Notes: a model not told the origin generated them from the sequence alone. A DNA stretch of 44,517 nucleotides from Rubrivivax sp. (GCA_021298085.1 JAJTDE010000036.1:1-44517), one strand, 5' to 3'. Positions 1 through 10,553 are shown, numbered from the stretch's first letter. Numbers and translations: made by a program.

Positions 1-448
1 CGCGCACTTCGGCAGCCACCTGGCCCACCGCCTGGCGGTCAGCACCCTTGATCAGGATTTCTGTTTGTGTCGGGCATTCGACCTTCACACCGACCGGCAT
101 CTCCTTGACCACCGGGTGAGAAAAGCCGACCTGCAGATTCAGTTTGGTACCCTGGGCTTGGGCACGGAAACCCACGCCCACGAGGTTGAGCTTCTTCTCG
201 AAGCCCTTGCCCACACCTTGGACCATGTTGGCCACCAGTGCGCGCAGCGTGCCGCTCATCGCGTTGGCTTCAGCGCTGTCGTTGGCGGGTTCGAAACGGA
301 TGGTTCCGTCTTCATTCTTGACGTTCACGAGGGCGTTCAAAGGGCGCGACAGCGAGCCGCTGGCACCCTTGACGGCGATCTGGTCAGCCGTGATCTGCAC
401 GTCCACACCCTTGGGGACGGCAATCGGCATCTTTCCGACGCGGGACAT
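1..448 (-). CDS. rplF: 50S ribosomal protein L6 (3' end cut by window edge)
   Basis: L6 binds 23S rRNA near the sarcin-ricin loop and the factor-binding site of the large subunit. The visible protein starts [15 protein letters not shown] and continues with the family pattern SRPLNALV, then [19 protein letters not shown] and GFSHPV, all typical of bacterial L6. About 149 codons are visible of the usual ~177, so the C-terminal part lies to the left of base 1. The ATG is at 446-448, 16 bases after the rpsH stop, in the normal spc-operon order S8-L6. Identity is certain; only the missing end is unknown. Confidence 0.97.
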   Translation of the reverse strand, partial: MSRVGKMPIAVPKGVDVQITADQIAVKGASGSLSRPLNALVNVKNEDGTIRFEPANDSAEANAMSGTLRALVANMVQGVGKGFEKKLNLVGVGFRAQAQGTKLNLQVGFSHPVVKEMPVGVKVECPTQTEILIKGADRQAVGQVAAEVR

Positions 449-464
449 GGTTCTTGCTCCTCAA

Positions 465-860
465 TCAGGCCACGTAGCACAGGACCTCGCCACCGACACC
501 GGTAGCGCGCGCCTTGCGATCGGTCATCACGCCCTTGGGCGTGGTCACGATTGCCACACCGAGGCCATTCATGACCTGAGGAATTGCGTCGCGACCCTTG
601 TAGACACGCAGGCCCGGGCGACTGACGCGCTCGATGCGCTCGATCACCGGGCGGCCAGCGTAATACTTCAGGCCGATCTCGAGTTCGGACTTGCCAGACT
701 CGTTGCGAATGGCATAACCATCGATATAACCCTCGTCCTTCAGGACCTGGGCGATGGCCACTTTCAACTTTGACGAGGGCATCGTCACGACTTGCTTCTC
801 CACCATCTGCGCGTTGCGGATGCGGGTCAGCATGTCGGCGATGGGATCACTCATGCTCAT
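465..860 (-). CDS. rpsH: 30S ribosomal protein S8
   Basis: S8 binds helix 21 of 16S rRNA early in small-subunit assembly; in E. coli it also represses spc-operon translation. The 131-residue protein begins [18 protein letters not shown] and ends GGEVLCYVA, both diagnostic. Full length for the family. The first ATG (858-860) is preferred because a GGAGAG ribosome-binding site lies six bases before it; the second ATG two codons in is less well placed. It sits between rpsN and rplF in the spc order. Autoregulation here is knowledge from E. coli, not seen in this sequence. Confidence 0.98.
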   Translation of the reverse strand: MSMSDPIADMLTRIRNAQMVEKQVVTMPSSKLKVAIAQVLKDEGYIDGYAIRNESGKSELEIGLKYYAGRPVIERIERVSRPGLRVYKGRDAIPQVMNGLGVAIVTTPKGVMTDRKARATGVGGEVLCYVA

Positions 861-893
861 GGAATTCTCTCCTGCTGTACCGAGGCCGCGCGC

Positions 894-1199
894 TTACCAG
901 CTCGCCTTGACGACACCAGGGATGTCGCCCTTGAACGCCAGGTCACGGATCTTGCTTCGGGCCAGGCCAAACTTGCGGAAGGTGCCGCGCGGACGCCCCG
1001 TCAGCCCGCAGCGGTTGCGCAGGCGGGTGGGGTTGGCGTTGCGAGGCAGCCGCTGCAATTCCAGACGGGCGGCGTAACGCTCTTCTTCACTGCGCTTGGC
1101 GTCATCAATGACCGCCTTCAGTTCAGCGTACTTCTTCGCAAACTTTGCGACAAGCTTTTCGCGCTTTTCTTCACGCTGCTTGAGTGAGACTTTGGCCAT
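894..1199 (-). CDS. rpsN: 30S ribosomal protein S14
   Basis: S14 sits in the head of the small subunit. The 101-residue length is that of the long, zinc-free S14 class; the short zinc-binding class has about 61 residues and a CxxC pair. The sequence [16 protein letters not shown] and the C-terminal block [20 protein letters not shown] are characteristic. One cysteine is present in RNRCGL, with no zinc motif. It follows rplE by 12 bases in the spc operon. No strong ribosome-binding site is obvious before the ATG, so translational coupling to rplE is possible. Confidence 0.98.
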   Translation of the reverse strand: MAKVSLKQREEKREKLVAKFAKKYAELKAVIDDAKRSEEERYAARLELQRLPRNANPTRLRNRCGLTGRPRGTFRKFGLARSKIRDLAFKGDIPGVVKASW

Positions 1200-1211
1200 G
1201 CGTTTCGCCCG

Positions 1212-1790
1212 TTAGTTCTTGAACGGAAACTTGAAGGCGGCGAGCAGTGCCTTGCACTCGTCGTCGGTCTTCGCGCTTGTCGTGATGCTGATGTTCATGC
1301 CCCGGGTGGCATCGATCTTGTCGTAGTCGATCTCCGGGAAGATGTGCTGTTCTTTGACGCCGATGTTGTAGTTGCCACGGCCATCAAAGGAACGGCCAGA
1401 CACACCACGGAAGTCACGAACACGCGGCAAGGCAATCGTGACAAAGCGGTCGAGGAATTCATACATCCGCACACCACGCAGCGTCACCATGGTGCCGATG
1501 GGAACACCATCGCGGATCTTGAAGCCGGCGATGGCCTTCTTGGACTTGGTGACCACCGGCTTCTGGCCGGAGATCTTGGTCAGGTCGCCAACGGCGTTGT
1601 CCATGACCTTTTTGTCCGACACCGCCTCGCTGACGCCCATGTTCAGGGTGATCTTCTGCAGACGCGGCACCTGCATCACCGTCTTGTAACCGAACTTCTT
1701 CATGAGTTCGGGCACAACTGCGTTGCGGTAGTGCTCCTGCAGACGCGACTGCAATGCAGCGTTGCCGGTGGTTTCGCTTTTTGCGACCAT
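1212..1790 (-). CDS. rplE: 50S ribosomal protein L5
   Basis: L5 binds 5S rRNA and forms bridge B1b with S13. The core from RLQEHY through [12 protein letters not shown], and [19 protein letters not shown] near the C-terminus, is typical L5. At 192 residues it is about 13 longer at the N-terminus than E. coli L5 (179): it begins [15 protein letters not shown] before the RLQEHY block. The chosen ATG at 1788-1790 has AGGAAA shortly upstream, which supports the longer start. Position between rplX and rpsN is canonical. Confidence 0.97.
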   Translation of the reverse strand: MVAKSETTGNAALQSRLQEHYRNAVVPELMKKFGYKTVMQVPRLQKITLNMGVSEAVSDKKVMDNAVGDLTKISGQKPVVTKSKKAIAGFKIRDGVPIGTMVTLRGVRMYEFLDRFVTIALPRVRDFRGVSGRSFDGRGNYNIGVKEQHIFPEIDYDKIDATRGMNISITTSAKTDDECKALLAAFKFPFKN

Positions 1791-1813
1791 GTTGTTTCCT
1801 CTGAGACGCCAGA

Positions 1814-2140
1814 TCAGGCCTTGGCGCCCTTGATCTCTTCGCCGCTGGACTTGTAGACGCGGACCTTCTTGTTCTCGGCCAGCAGCTTGATACCCACGCG
1901 ATCAGCCTTGCCGGTGGCAGGGTTGTAGATCGCGACATTCGACTGGTGGATGGGCATGGTCTTGTCAACCACACCACCCGTCGTACCCTTCATGGGGTTG
2001 GGCTTGACGTGCTTCTTGACCATGTTGACGCCATCGACAACGATCATGTCGTCGTCCACGCGGCGCGCGATGGTGCCTTTCTTGCCCTTGTCGCGGCCAG
2101 CCAGCACGATGACTTGGTCGCCGGTGCGCAGTTTGTTCAT
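1814..2140 (-). CDS. rplX: 50S ribosomal protein L24
   Basis: L24 is an assembly-initiating protein that binds the 5' end of 23S rRNA near the exit tunnel. The 108-residue protein has the KOW motif near its start ([20 protein letters not shown], residues 1-20), then [15 protein letters not shown]. It ends with a short lysine-rich tail. Length is normal. A GGAGAAA sequence lies just before the ATG. It follows rplN by 25 bases in the usual order. Confidence 0.97.
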   Translation of the reverse strand: MNKLRTGDQVIVLAGRDKGKKGTIARRVDDDMIVVDGVNMVKKHVKPNPMKGTTGGVVDKTMPIHQSNVAIYNPATGKADRVGIKLLAENKKVRVYKSSGEEIKGAKA

Positions 2141-2165
2141 CTTGAGTTTCTCCGCAGCAGCTCGG

Positions 2166-2534
2166 TCAGAGCACTTCAGGCGCCAGTGACACGATCTTCA
2201 TGAAGCGCTCGGAGCGCAGTTCACGCGTGACCGGCCCGAAGATGCGGGTGCCGATAGGCTCGAGCTTGGCATTCAGCAAGACGGCTGCGTTGCCGTCAAA
2301 CTTGACCAGCGAGCCATCCTGACGACGCACACCCTTGGCCGTGCGAACCACGACAGCGTTGTAGACCTCGCCCTTCTTGACGCGGCCACGCGGCGCGGCT
2401 TCCTTGATGGACACCTTGATCACATCGCCAATACCGGCGTAGCGACGCTTGCTGCCACCGAGCACCTTGATACACATGACGGACTTCGCGCCCGTGTTGT
2501 CCGCGACGTCAAGCCGCGATTGCATTTGGATCAT
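2166..2534 (-). CDS. rplN: 50S ribosomal protein L14
   Basis: L14 binds 23S rRNA and forms bridge B8; it is the first gene of the spc operon. The 122-residue protein begins [20 protein letters not shown] and ends LAPEVL, matching the family along its whole length. In most Proteobacteria rplN directly follows rpsQ. Here it is separated from rpsQ by a peroxiredoxin gene and a 297-base gap holding its own promoter (2738-2767). The resulting 5' leader would be nearly 200 bases long. Confidence 0.98.
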   Translation of the reverse strand: MIQMQSRLDVADNTGAKSVMCIKVLGGSKRRYAGIGDVIKVSIKEAAPRGRVKKGEVYNAVVVRTAKGVRRQDGSLVKFDGNAAVLLNAKLEPIGTRIFGPVTRELRSERFMKIVSLAPEVL

Positions 2535-2737
2535 GGATCTGTTTCCCCAACTTGAACCGTTGACGCGCCGCTCGTGCGGCTTCGTCAGCGCTTCAGTCTT
2601 GGGCCCGTCAGTGTCAGTTGCTCAGCTCGGGCACCCTTGGGTGGCCTATCGTTGCTGAACCCCTGCCCCTGGTTGGGCGGAACCGGCCCCCGTGAAGTTC
2701 CCGCTGGTGGAACCCTCAAGTGCCGGAAAAGCCTGCG

Positions 2738-2767
2738 ATTATGGCGCGTTGTTTGGCGCCCCGTCAA
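2738..2767 (-). promoter_or_regulatory. spc operon promoter upstream of rplN
   Basis: On the minus strand a -35 box TTGACG (2767-2762) is followed after 18 bases by a -10 box CATAAT (2743-2738), close to the sigma-70 consensus. The next bases, CGCAGGCTTTTC, are identical to those after the promoter before rplC. Transcription would start near 2730 and give a leader of almost 200 bases before rplN. Nothing else recognisable fills the rest of the 2535-2831 gap except the hairpin at 2782-2821. Confidence 0.75.
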
Positions 2768-2781
2768 GTGTCTTTTTGCTG

Positions 2782-2821
2782 GCAACCTGAAGCCTCTGCG
2801 CAGGCATCAGGCTCAGGTTGC
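2782..2821 (-). terminator. Strong hairpin after the peroxiredoxin gene
   Basis: A 9-bp perfect stem (GCAACCTGA at 2782-2790 with its complement at 2813-2821) continues inward with four further pairs, AGGC/GCCT, around one bulged base, closing a GC-rich loop. It starts 10 bases after the peroxiredoxin stop codon. There is no T-run on the 3' side, so it is not a textbook intrinsic terminator. It could still stop or stabilise the peroxiredoxin mRNA. Confidence 0.45.
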
Positions 2822-2831
2822 CCCTGTGATA

Positions 2832-3344
2832 TCAGGCTTGCGACTTGAGCTGGCCCAACAGGGTCTGCGCGTCGCTGACCTCGAACTTGCCCGGACCCTC
2901 GACGTTCAGGGTAGCGACCACGCCATCCTTGACCAGCATCGAGTAGCGGTTGGACCGCAGGCCCATGCCACGCGCTGTCAGGTCGAGGGTGAGTCCCAAG
3001 GCCTTGGTGAAGTCAGCACTGCCGTCGGCCATCATGCGCACCTTGCCGGCGGTCTTCTGGTCTCGGCCCCAGGCGCCCATCACAAAGGCGTCGTTGACCG
3101 AGATGCACCAAACTTCGTCAGCACCAGCCGCCTTCAGTGCGTCAGCGTGCTCAACATAACCCGGCACATGCTTGGCGGAACACGTGGGCGTGTAGGCGCC
3201 CGGCAGCGCAAAGATGGCGATGGTCTTGCCGGCCACCAGCTGTTCGACCTCGAAGGCATTGGGGCCGATGGAACAGCCGTTGCCCTCCACCTCCACGAAT
3301 TCCTGCAGCTTGCCCGCAGGCAACTTGTCACCGATCTTGATCAT
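2832..3344 (-). CDS. Peroxiredoxin, Prx5/hybrid-Prx5 family
   Basis: A thiol peroxidase that reduces hydrogen peroxide and alkyl hydroperoxides in the cytoplasm. The 170-residue protein has the active-site block PGAYTPTC (residues 48-55), with Cys55 as the likely peroxidatic cysteine and Thr52 in the conserved position. SNRYSMLVKDG (131-141) carries the conserved arginine. Cys24 and Cys80 are also present; which one resolves is not clear. The start at 3344 (MIKIGDKLPAG) is chosen because GGAG lies about 10 bases before it; a longer in-frame reading runs back into the terminator and has no family similarity. It lies between rpsQ and rplN, directly behind an intrinsic terminator (3359-3394) and ahead of the spc promoter, so its own transcription is an open question. 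No fused glutaredoxin domain is present. Confidence 0.93.
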   Translation of the reverse strand: MIKIGDKLPAGKLQEFVEVEGNGCSIGPNAFEVEQLVAGKTIAIFALPGAYTPTCSAKHVPGYVEHADALKAAGADEVWCISVNDAFVMGAWGRDQKTAGKVRMMADGSADFTKALGLTLDLTARGMGLRSNRYSMLVKDGVVATLNVEGPGKFEVSDAQTLLGQLKSQA

Positions 3345-3358
3345 GCTCCACTCCAATG

Positions 3359-3394
3359 AAAAAACCGAGCCGCCTAGGTTATCGGCGTCTCGGT
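3359..3394 (-). terminator. Intrinsic terminator (or attenuator) between rpsQ and the peroxiredoxin gene
   Basis: On the minus strand ACCGAG-A-CGCC (3394-3384), a nine-base loop (3383-3375) and GGCG-G-CTCGGT (3374-3364) form a 10-bp stem with one A/G mismatch, followed by a T-run (to 3359). This is a well-formed Rho-independent terminator. It lies 83 bases after the rpsQ stop and only 14 bases before the peroxiredoxin ATG, directly upstream of its ribosome-binding site. It either ends the S10 transcript or acts as a leader attenuator for the peroxiredoxin gene. Confidence 0.85.
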
Positions 3395-3477
3395 TCGTCT
3401 GCTGCCCGTGCGATACATGGCCCCGCCCGGCGTTTGGTTTCGGCAGAGCGGCGGGCCGCTGCTCGCCAAGCCCCTGA

Positions 3478-3756
3478 TCAGACCAGCTTGGCCTTCTCGA
3501 CCAGGCGGGTGACCGCCCACGCCTTGGTCTTGGAGACCGGGCGGGTTTCGCTGATTTCCACCAGGTCGCCTTGCTTGTACTCACCCTTTTCGTCGTGGGC
3601 GTGGTACTTGCGGCTCTTGGCGACGATCTTGCCGTAGAGCTCGTGGGCTGTGCGCCGCTCGACGAGGACCGTCACGGTCTTCGCGCGCTTGTCACTGACC
3701 ACTCGACCGATGAAGGTACGGGTGTTGCTTTGGGCGGTGCCTTGGGTGTCGCTCAT
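3478..3756 (-). CDS. rpsQ: 30S ribosomal protein S17
   Basis: S17 is a primary 16S rRNA-binding protein with an OB fold. The 92-residue protein contains [20 protein letters not shown] and the downstream block [19 protein letters not shown], both characteristic. Its ATG overlaps the rpmC stop in an ATGA arrangement (3753-3756), so the two are probably translationally coupled. Unlike the usual order, rplN does not follow; a terminator and a peroxiredoxin gene come next. This makes rpsQ the last ribosomal gene of the S10 operon here. Confidence 0.97.
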   Translation of the reverse strand: MSDTQGTAQSNTRTFIGRVVSDKRAKTVTVLVERRTAHELYGKIVAKSRKYHAHDEKGEYKQGDLVEISETRPVSKTKAWAVTRLVEKAKLV

Positions 3757-3950
3757 TTGGCGGCCTTTTTCTTCTCGGCCAGGACAGTGCGCGCGCGTGC
3801 AATGTCGCGCCGCGTCTTGCCCAGCTGTGAGGTGTTGTTCAGCTGCTGCGTCCCTTTCTGCATGCGCAGGCCGAAATGGGCCTTGAGCAGATCGGTGACT
3901 TCCTTCTCAAGCGCAGCCACATCCTTGGCGCGCAGTTCGGAGGCTTTCAT
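3753..3950 (-). CDS. rpmC: 50S ribosomal protein L29
   Basis: L29 lies at the peptide exit tunnel beside L23 and helps form the docking site for trigger factor and SRP. The 65-residue protein begins [10 protein letters not shown] and has the mostly helical pattern [20 protein letters not shown], then [15 protein letters not shown], standard for the family. The stop overlaps the rpsQ start by four bases, and rplP ends 11 bases upstream. Confidence 0.97.
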   Translation of the reverse strand: MKASELRAKDVAALEKEVTDLLKAHFGLRMQKGTQQLNNTSQLGKTRRDIARARTVLAEKKKAAK

Positions 3951-3961
3951 CAGAGGTCTCC

Positions 3962-4378
3962 TTAAGCGCCGACCTGGCGTGCGACAAAGGTGCAGCGCAG
4001 CGGCAGTTTGGCGGCAGCCAAGGTGAAGGCCTCGCGCGCCAGTTGTTCAGGGACGCCGTTGATCTCGTAGAGCACCTTGCCCGGCACGATCTCAGCCACG
4101 TAGTACTCAGGGTTGCCCTTGCCGTTACCCATGCGGACTTCGGCTGGCTTCTGAGAGATCGGCTTGTCCGGGAAGATGCGGATAAAGATCCGTCCACCGC
4201 GCTTGATGTGCCGGCTGATGGCACGACGGGCGGCTTCGATCTGACGCGCCGTGATGCGGCCGCGTTCGGTAGCCTTCAGGCCAAACTCGCCAAACGAGAC
4301 GTTGGCGCCACGGGTAGCCACACCGGTGTTGCGGCCCTTTTGTTCCTTGCGGAACTTGCGGCGATTGGGTTGCAGCAT
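3962..4378 (-). CDS. rplP: 50S ribosomal protein L16
   Basis: L16 organises the A-site tRNA-binding region of the large subunit. The 138-residue protein starts [17 protein letters not shown]. It carries [20 protein letters not shown], then [20 protein letters not shown] and [16 protein letters not shown], diagnostic for L16. Full length. It begins only two bases after the rpsC stop, so coupling with rpsC is likely. Confidence 0.98.
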   Translation of the reverse strand: MLQPNRRKFRKEQKGRNTGVATRGANVSFGEFGLKATERGRITARQIEAARRAISRHIKRGGRIFIRIFPDKPISQKPAEVRMGNGKGNPEYYVAEIVPGKVLYEINGVPEQLAREAFTLAAAKLPLRCTFVARQVGA

Positions 4379-4380
4379 GT

Positions 4381-5271
4381 TTATTCTCCTTTGGCGTCAC
4401 CGCCAGCAGGGCCGCCAGCGGGCGGGCCTGCGCGGCGCACACGCTTCACAGCGGGTGTCTTGCCGGCGTCAGCGGGGGCTCCAGCGGCCGGCGGGGCAGC
4501 GTCGCCACGTGGGCCACGGTCACCGCCAGGGCGTCCGCCACGGCCGCCAGGTGCACCACCCGGCCCGCCAGGGCGAGGACCACGGCGAGGACGGCGGTCT
4601 TCAGTGTTCTCGTCGGCCTTGTTGGTGCCCGGCGCTTCGCCACGACCCAAATAGTCGCCGCGGTAGACCCAGCACTTGACGCCGATGACGCCGTACGTGG
4701 TCTTGGCCTCCGAGAAGCCGTAGTCGATGTCGGCCTTCAAGGTGTGCAGCGGGATGCTGCCTTCCTTGTACCACTCGCAACGGGCGATCTCGATGCCGTT
4801 CAGGCGCCCCGACGACATGATCTTGATGCCGCGCGCACCCAGGCGCATGGCGTTCTGCATGGCGCGTTTCATCGCGCGGCGGAACATGATGCGCTTCTCG
4901 AGCTGCTGCGTGATGGAGTCAGCGATCAGCTGTGCATCGATTTCGGGCTTGCGCACTTCCTCGATGTTGACGGCCACCGGCACGCCCAGACGACGGCCGA
5001 GTTCAGCCTTCAGGCTTTCGATGTCCTCACCCTTCTTGCCGATCACCACACCCGGACGGGCAGAGTAGATCGTGATGCGGGCGTTCTTGGCAGGACGCTC
5101 GATCAGGATGCGGGAAACGGCCGCGCTCTTCAGCTTGGCCTTCAGGAATTCGCGAACATCCAGATCTTCAGCCAGCATCTTGCTGAAGTTGCGGTTGTTG
5201 GCAAACCAGCGGCTGCTCCAGGCCCGGGTAACCGGGAGGCGGAAGCCGATCGGATGGATTTTTTGTCCCAT
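4381..5271 (-). CDS. rpsC: 30S ribosomal protein S3 with long Gly/Pro/Arg-rich tail
   Basis: S3 forms part of the mRNA entry channel and has helicase activity in E. coli. The protein starts [18 protein letters not shown]; the KH-domain GxxG loop is seen as IGKKG (residues 77-81). The start at 5271 is preferred over an upstream in-frame ATG because MGQKIHP is the universal S3 N-terminus. At 296 residues it is about 60 longer than E. coli S3 (233). The excess is a low-complexity tail from about residue 220, rich in RPGG/GRGG repeats, PPAAGAPA and KRVRRAG. Such tails occur in other Burkholderiales; the function is unknown. Confidence 0.97.
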   Translation of the reverse strand: MGQKIHPIGFRLPVTRAWSSRWFANNRNFSKMLAEDLDVREFLKAKLKSAAVSRILIERPAKNARITIYSARPGVVIGKKGEDIESLKAELGRRLGVPVAVNIEEVRKPEIDAQLIADSITQQLEKRIMFRRAMKRAMQNAMRLGARGIKIMSSGRLNGIEIARCEWYKEGSIPLHTLKADIDYGFSEAKTTYGVIGVKCWVYRGDYLGRGEAPGTNKADENTEDRRPRRGPRPGGPGGAPGGRGGRPGGDRGPRGDAAPPAAGAPADAGKTPAVKRVRRAGPPAGGPAGGDAKGE

Positions 5272-5287
5272 GGTCTTCCTTCGCGCT

Positions 5288-5617
5288 TCAGTTGCCAACC
5301 GTCACATAAATGTGACAGGTAGGCTTGCTGATGCGATTACCGCGGCCCTTTGCACGGGCAGAGAACCGCTTCAACGTGGCGCCTTGTTCGACGTAGATGG
5401 TCTTCACCTTCAGTTCGTCGATGTCAGCCGCGTCGTTGTGCTCGGCGTTGGCGATGGCGCTGTCCAGCGCTTTGAGGACAATGCCGGCGGCCTTCTTCGG
5501 GGTGAAGCGCAGGATGTTTCGAGCTTGCTCGACTTTTTTGCCGCGGATCATGTCGGCCACCAGACGACCCTTGTCGACTGAGAGGCGGACGCCGCGGACG
5601 CTTGCAGAGGTTTCCAT
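5288..5617 (-). CDS. rplV: 50S ribosomal protein L22
   Basis: L22 lines the exit tunnel, its hairpin loop forming part of the constriction. The 109-residue protein has [20 protein letters not shown], then [18 protein letters not shown] and the hairpin region [20 protein letters not shown], typical of L22. The macrolide-sensitive loop looks normal, with no insertion or deletion visible. It lies between rpsS and rpsC as usual. Confidence 0.97.
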   Translation of the reverse strand: METSASVRGVRLSVDKGRLVADMIRGKKVEQARNILRFTPKKAAGIVLKALDSAIANAEHNDAADIDELKVKTIYVEQGATLKRFSARAKGRGNRISKPTCHIYVTVGN

Positions 5618-5628
5618 CGTGGGCGCCC

Positions 5629-5904
5629 TTACTTCTTGGCCTTCTTGTCGGCCGGGTGGCCTTTGAACATGCGAGTCATCGCAAATTCACCCAGTTTGTG
5701 GCCGACCATCTGGTCCGTCACGTAGACCGGCACATGCTGCTTGCCGTTGTGCACGGCAATCGTCAGGCCGATGAAGTCGGGCAGCACGGTGCTGCGGCGC
5801 GACCATGTCTTGATGGGCTTCTTGTCCTTGATGGCAGCCGCCTTCTCGACCTTGACGAGCAGGTGGTGGTCAACGAACGGGCCCTTTTTGAGAGAACGGG
5901 TCAT
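5629..5904 (-). CDS. rpsS: 30S ribosomal protein S19
   Basis: S19 forms a complex with S13 in the small-subunit head and contacts A-site tRNA. The 91-residue sequence begins [16 protein letters not shown] and contains the conserved [27 protein letters not shown] and HKLGEFA blocks. The C-terminus is lysine-rich (DKKAKK). Spacing to rplB is 12 bases. Full length, no anomalies. Confidence 0.98.
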   Translation of the reverse strand: MTRSLKKGPFVDHHLLVKVEKAAAIKDKKPIKTWSRRSTVLPDFIGLTIAVHNGKQHVPVYVTDQMVGHKLGEFAMTRMFKGHPADKKAKK

Positions 5905-5916
5905 GGCGCGCTCCTC

Positions 5917-6740
<824 letters not shown>

Positions 6741-6741
<1 letters not shown>

Positions 6742-7058
6742 TACGCGGCCTCCCCGGAGAAGTTGAGCTCTTGCCCGGCCTTCAGCGACACGTACGCCTT
6801 CTTGACGTGGTCACGACGGCCGATGGACCGCCCGAAGCGCTTGGTCTTGCCCTTCTGATTGACCGTGGTGACACCCGCCACCTCGACCTTGAACATCAGC
6901 TCGACAGCCGCCTTGATTTCGGGCTTGCTGGCGTCGCGCAGCACCTTGAACAGGACCTGATTGGTCTTTTCACCCACGCGCGTGGCCTTTTCGGACACGA
7001 TGGGGGCCACGATCACGCGGGCCAGACGACCCTCGTCGAATTTCTGCGGCGCGCTCAT
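6741..7058 (-). CDS. rplW: 50S ribosomal protein L23
   Basis: L23 sits at the tunnel exit and is the main docking site for trigger factor and SRP. The 105-residue protein has [14 protein letters not shown] and [20 protein letters not shown], then [13 protein letters not shown] and KKAYVSL, all typical. Its start overlaps the rplD stop by four bases, and its stop overlaps the rplB ATG by one base. The three genes are therefore translated as a tightly packed unit. Confidence 0.98.
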
Positions 7059-7690
7059 GCAAACATCTCCTTGAGCTGTTCGATCGCACCCTTGGTCACC
7101 AGAACCTTCTTGAAGAAGACCAGTGACAGCGGATCGGCATAACGCGGCTCGACAACCAGGACGTTGGCCAGGTTGCGCGATGCCAACGCCAGGTTCTCGT
7201 CGATGGTGTCGGCGATGACCAGGACCGAATTGCTGTGGTCGGTGCCCAGGCCCATGGCCTTGAACTTCGACGCAAGCAGCTTGGTCTTGGGTGCATCCAG
7301 GCTCAGGCCTTCAACAACGGCCAGACGGCCGTCGCGGGCCAGCTGCGACAGGATGGCTGCCATCCCGGCGCGGTACATCTTCTTGTTGACCTTGTGCGAG
7401 AAGTTCTCGTCGGGCCGGTTGGGGAAGATGCGACCACCACCACGCCACAGTGGCGAGGAGGTCATGCCTGCACGGGCGCGGCCGGTGCCTTTCTGGCGGA
7501 AAGGCTTCTTGGTGGAGTGCTTGACCTCACCGCGGTCCAGCTGGGCGCGGGTGCCTTGGCGCGCATTGGCCTGGTAGGCAACAACGATCTGATGGATCAG
7601 CGCTTCGTTGTAGTCGCGGGCAAAGACAGTGTCAGGCGCATCCACCTTGGCGGTTGCCTGCCCTTGTTCATTCAGGAGCTCCAACTGCAT
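7055..7690 (-). CDS. rplD: 50S ribosomal protein L4
   Basis: L4 lines the exit tunnel; in E. coli it also represses the S10 operon through its leader RNA. The 211-residue protein has the conserved tunnel-loop region [20 protein letters not shown] and the following [20 protein letters not shown]. Its C-terminal half ends in [20 protein letters not shown]. It follows rplC by two bases. No E. coli-like S10 leader structure was identified here, so L4 autoregulation cannot be claimed. Confidence 0.98.
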   Translation of the reverse strand: MQLELLNEQGQATAKVDAPDTVFARDYNEALIHQIVVAYQANARQGTRAQLDRGEVKHSTKKPFRQKGTGRARAGMTSSPLWRGGGRIFPNRPDENFSHKVNKKMYRAGMAAILSQLARDGRLAVVEGLSLDAPKTKLLASKFKAMGLGTDHSNSVLVIADTIDENLALASRNLANVLVVEPRYADPLSLVFFKKVLVTKGAIEQLKEMFA

Positions 7691-7692
7691 GT

Positions 7693-8370
7693 TCAGGCCC
7701 CCTTCTTGGCTTTGACCTTGATCGCCGGACGGACCACGACGTGGCCGTTCTTGGCACCCGGTACCGCACCCCTGACCAGCAGCAACGAGCGCGCTTCGTC
7801 GACACGAACCACATCCAGGTTCTGCGTCGTCACGGTTTCGTCGCCCATGTGGCCCGTCATCTTCTTGCCGGGGAACACGCGGCCAGGATCCTGGGCCATC
7901 GAGATGGAGCCAGGCACGTTGTGCGACCGGCTGTTGCCGTGTGACGCACGCTGCGAGCTGAAGTTGTGGCGCTTGATGGTGCCGGCGAAGCCCTTGCCGA
8001 TCGACGTGCCCTGCACATCGACCATCTGGCCGGCGGCAAAGAGGGTCACGGGAACCGTAGCACCCGGCTTGTACTGGGCAGCCACGTCAGCCGGGACGCG
8101 GAACTCCCTGAGGAGTTCGCCCGCCTCGACACCCGCCTTGGCCAGGTGACCGGCCTCGGGCTTGGTGACGCGGGATGCCTTGCGCGAACCAAAGGCGATC
8201 TGTAGCGCGTGGTAGCCGTCGGTATCGACGGTCTTGACCTGGGTCACGCGGTTGTTGGACACATCCAGCACCGTCACGGGAACGGCATCGCCGTCGTCCG
8301 TGAAGATGCGCATCATGCCCACCTTGCGGCCCAGCAAACCGAGCCTGTAGCTCGACTCTGCGGTCGTCAT
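7693..8370 (-). CDS. rplC: 50S ribosomal protein L3
   Basis: L3 is an early assembly protein reaching the peptidyl transferase centre. The 225-residue protein has [18 protein letters not shown] and [20 protein letters not shown], then [20 protein letters not shown], with the conserved glutamine of the last block, a methylation site in E. coli. A clear GGAG ribosome-binding site precedes the ATG (8368-8370). It is separated from rpsJ by an unusual 188-base gap that contains a promoter (8507-8537), so rplC and later genes can be transcribed independently of tuf-rpsJ. Confidence 0.98.
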   Translation of the reverse strand: MTTAESSYRLGLLGRKVGMMRIFTDDGDAVPVTVLDVSNNRVTQVKTVDTDGYHALQIAFGSRKASRVTKPEAGHLAKAGVEAGELLREFRVPADVAAQYKPGATVPVTLFAAGQMVDVQGTSIGKGFAGTIKRHNFSSQRASHGNSRSHNVPGSISMAQDPGRVFPGKKMTGHMGDETVTTQNLDVVRVDEARSLLLVRGAVPGAKNGHVVVRPAIKVKAKKGA

Positions 8371-8483
8371 GAATGTTCTCCAGCCCTGGCAGCACCAACT
8401 GCGCCACGAGAGCCTTGTTGCACATGCCCGGCATCGATTGGTCGGGCTGACTGAAGTACCTCACATCCAAGGCTGTAGGCCAT
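8367..8483 (-). CDS. Possible short leader ORF overlapping the rplC start
   Basis: A 38-codon reading frame starts with ATG at 8481-8483, shortly downstream of the predicted transcription start, and begins [13 protein letters not shown]. Its TGA overlaps the rplC ATG in an ATGA arrangement, as in translationally coupled genes. There is no convincing ribosome-binding site and no family resemblance, and rplC has its own GGAG site. It may be chance in GC-rich DNA or a regulatory upstream ORF. Confidence 0.15.
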   Translation of the reverse strand: MAYSLGCEVLQSARPIDAGHVQQGSRGAVGAARAGEHS

Positions 8484-8506
8484 GGCTGTGCGGCGAAAAG
8501 CCTGCG

Positions 8507-8537
8507 AGTATAGCAGCCCCGGCCGCTTGTGCGGCAA
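8507..8537 (-). promoter_or_regulatory. Internal promoter between rpsJ and rplC
   Basis: On the minus strand an extended -10 element TGCTATACT ends at 8507; TATACT itself is 8512-8507. A weaker -35 candidate TTGCCG is at 8537-8532 with a 19-base spacer. The sequence after the -10 box, CGCAGGCTTTTC, is the same as that after the spc promoter at 2738-2767. It explains the unusually long rpsJ-rplC gap (8371-8558). Confidence 0.65.
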
Positions 8538-8558
8538 GGGCTGCTGCTCGCGCTGCAA

Positions 8559-8870
8559 TTACTGCAGCTTGATCTCGACGTCCACGCCCGCTGGCAGATC
8601 CAGCTTCATCAGCGCGTCAACCGTCTTGTCGGTCGGGTCAACGATGTCCATCAGGCGCTGGTGGGTGCGGATCTCGAACTGGTCGCGGCTGGTCTTGTTG
8701 ACGTGCGGCGAACGCAGGATGTCAAAGCGCTGCATGCGCGTCGGCAGGGGCACGGGGCCCTTGACGATGGCGCCGGTGCGCTTGGCGGTTTCGACGATCT
8801 CGAGGGCTGATTGGTCGATCAGCTTGTAGTCAAACGCTTTGAGGCGGATGCGAATCTTTTGCTTTTGCAT
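8559..8870 (-). CDS. rpsJ: 30S ribosomal protein S10 (NusE)
   Basis: S10 is a small-subunit head protein and, as NusE, a partner of NusB and NusG in transcription antitermination. The 103-residue protein begins [19 protein letters not shown] and contains GPVPLPTR, then [19 protein letters not shown] and [11 protein letters not shown]. The ATG at 8868-8870 is chosen because it gives the universal S10 N-terminus; a longer in-frame reading overlaps tuf and adds unrelated residues. It starts 13 bases after the tuf stop, so it is probably cotranscribed with tuf. Confidence 0.98.
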   Translation of the reverse strand: MQKQKIRIRLKAFDYKLIDQSALEIVETAKRTGAIVKGPVPLPTRMQRFDILRSPHVNKTSRDQFEIRTHQRLMDIVDPTDKTVDALMKLDLPAGVDVEIKLQ

Positions 8871-8883
8871 GGTAGCTACCGCC

Positions 8884-10050
<1,167 letters not shown>

Positions 10051-10054
10051 AACG

Positions 10055-10129
<75 letters not shown>

Positions 10130-10244
10130 ATCGTCACCGGACTGGGCACACGCTGAACCCAGACCGCTGGCGACGCTGGCGCAACCACGGCGCCTCACCA
10201 CCTCAACTCTGCACACCCGTCACCCAGCCCACACAACCCAAGGC

Positions 10245-10318
<74 letters not shown>

Positions 10319-10381
10319 GGGACCGGCGCACCCACCACCCCGGACGCATACAACGCGCTTTGCAGGACGGCTGGTTCTCAC

Positions 10382-10467
10382 TGGTGGAGGAGGCTGGATT
10401 CGAACCAGCGTAGGCGTAAGCCAACAGATTTACAGTCTGCCCCCTTTAGCCACTCGGGCACCCCTCC
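10382..10467 (-). tRNA. tRNA-Tyr (anticodon GTA)
   Basis: A class II tRNA with a long variable arm. Acceptor GGAGGGG pairs with CTCCTCC including one G-T pair, the anticodon loop is CTGTAAA (anticodon GTA), and the T-arm holds GGTTCGAATCC. CCA is encoded. It is the first gene of the tRNA-tuf unit, lying only about eight bases after the predicted transcription start. Confidence 0.96.
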
Positions 10468-10481
10468 ACGGAGAACCCGGG

Positions 10482-10487
10482 AGTATA
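10482..10487 (-). promoter_or_regulatory. -10 box of the tRNA-Tyr/Gly/Thr-tuf unit
   Basis: TATACT on the minus strand, 14 bases before the tRNA-Tyr 5' end, followed by a GC-rich discriminator (CCCGGG) as is common at stringently controlled stable-RNA promoters. No good -35 hexamer is seen at 16-18 bases upstream. Confidence 0.5.
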
Positions 10488-10553
10488 GCGTGATTCCGGA
10501 AGACTGCACCTGACCTGATGTTGCCGTCGGGTTCGTGCAACGTCGACAGTGTT

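Noticed and set aside
2832..3584. A longer peroxiredoxin start about 80 codons upstream
   Set aside because: The extension crosses the terminator and part of rpsQ and shows no family sequence; the ATG at 3344 has a good ribosome-binding site.
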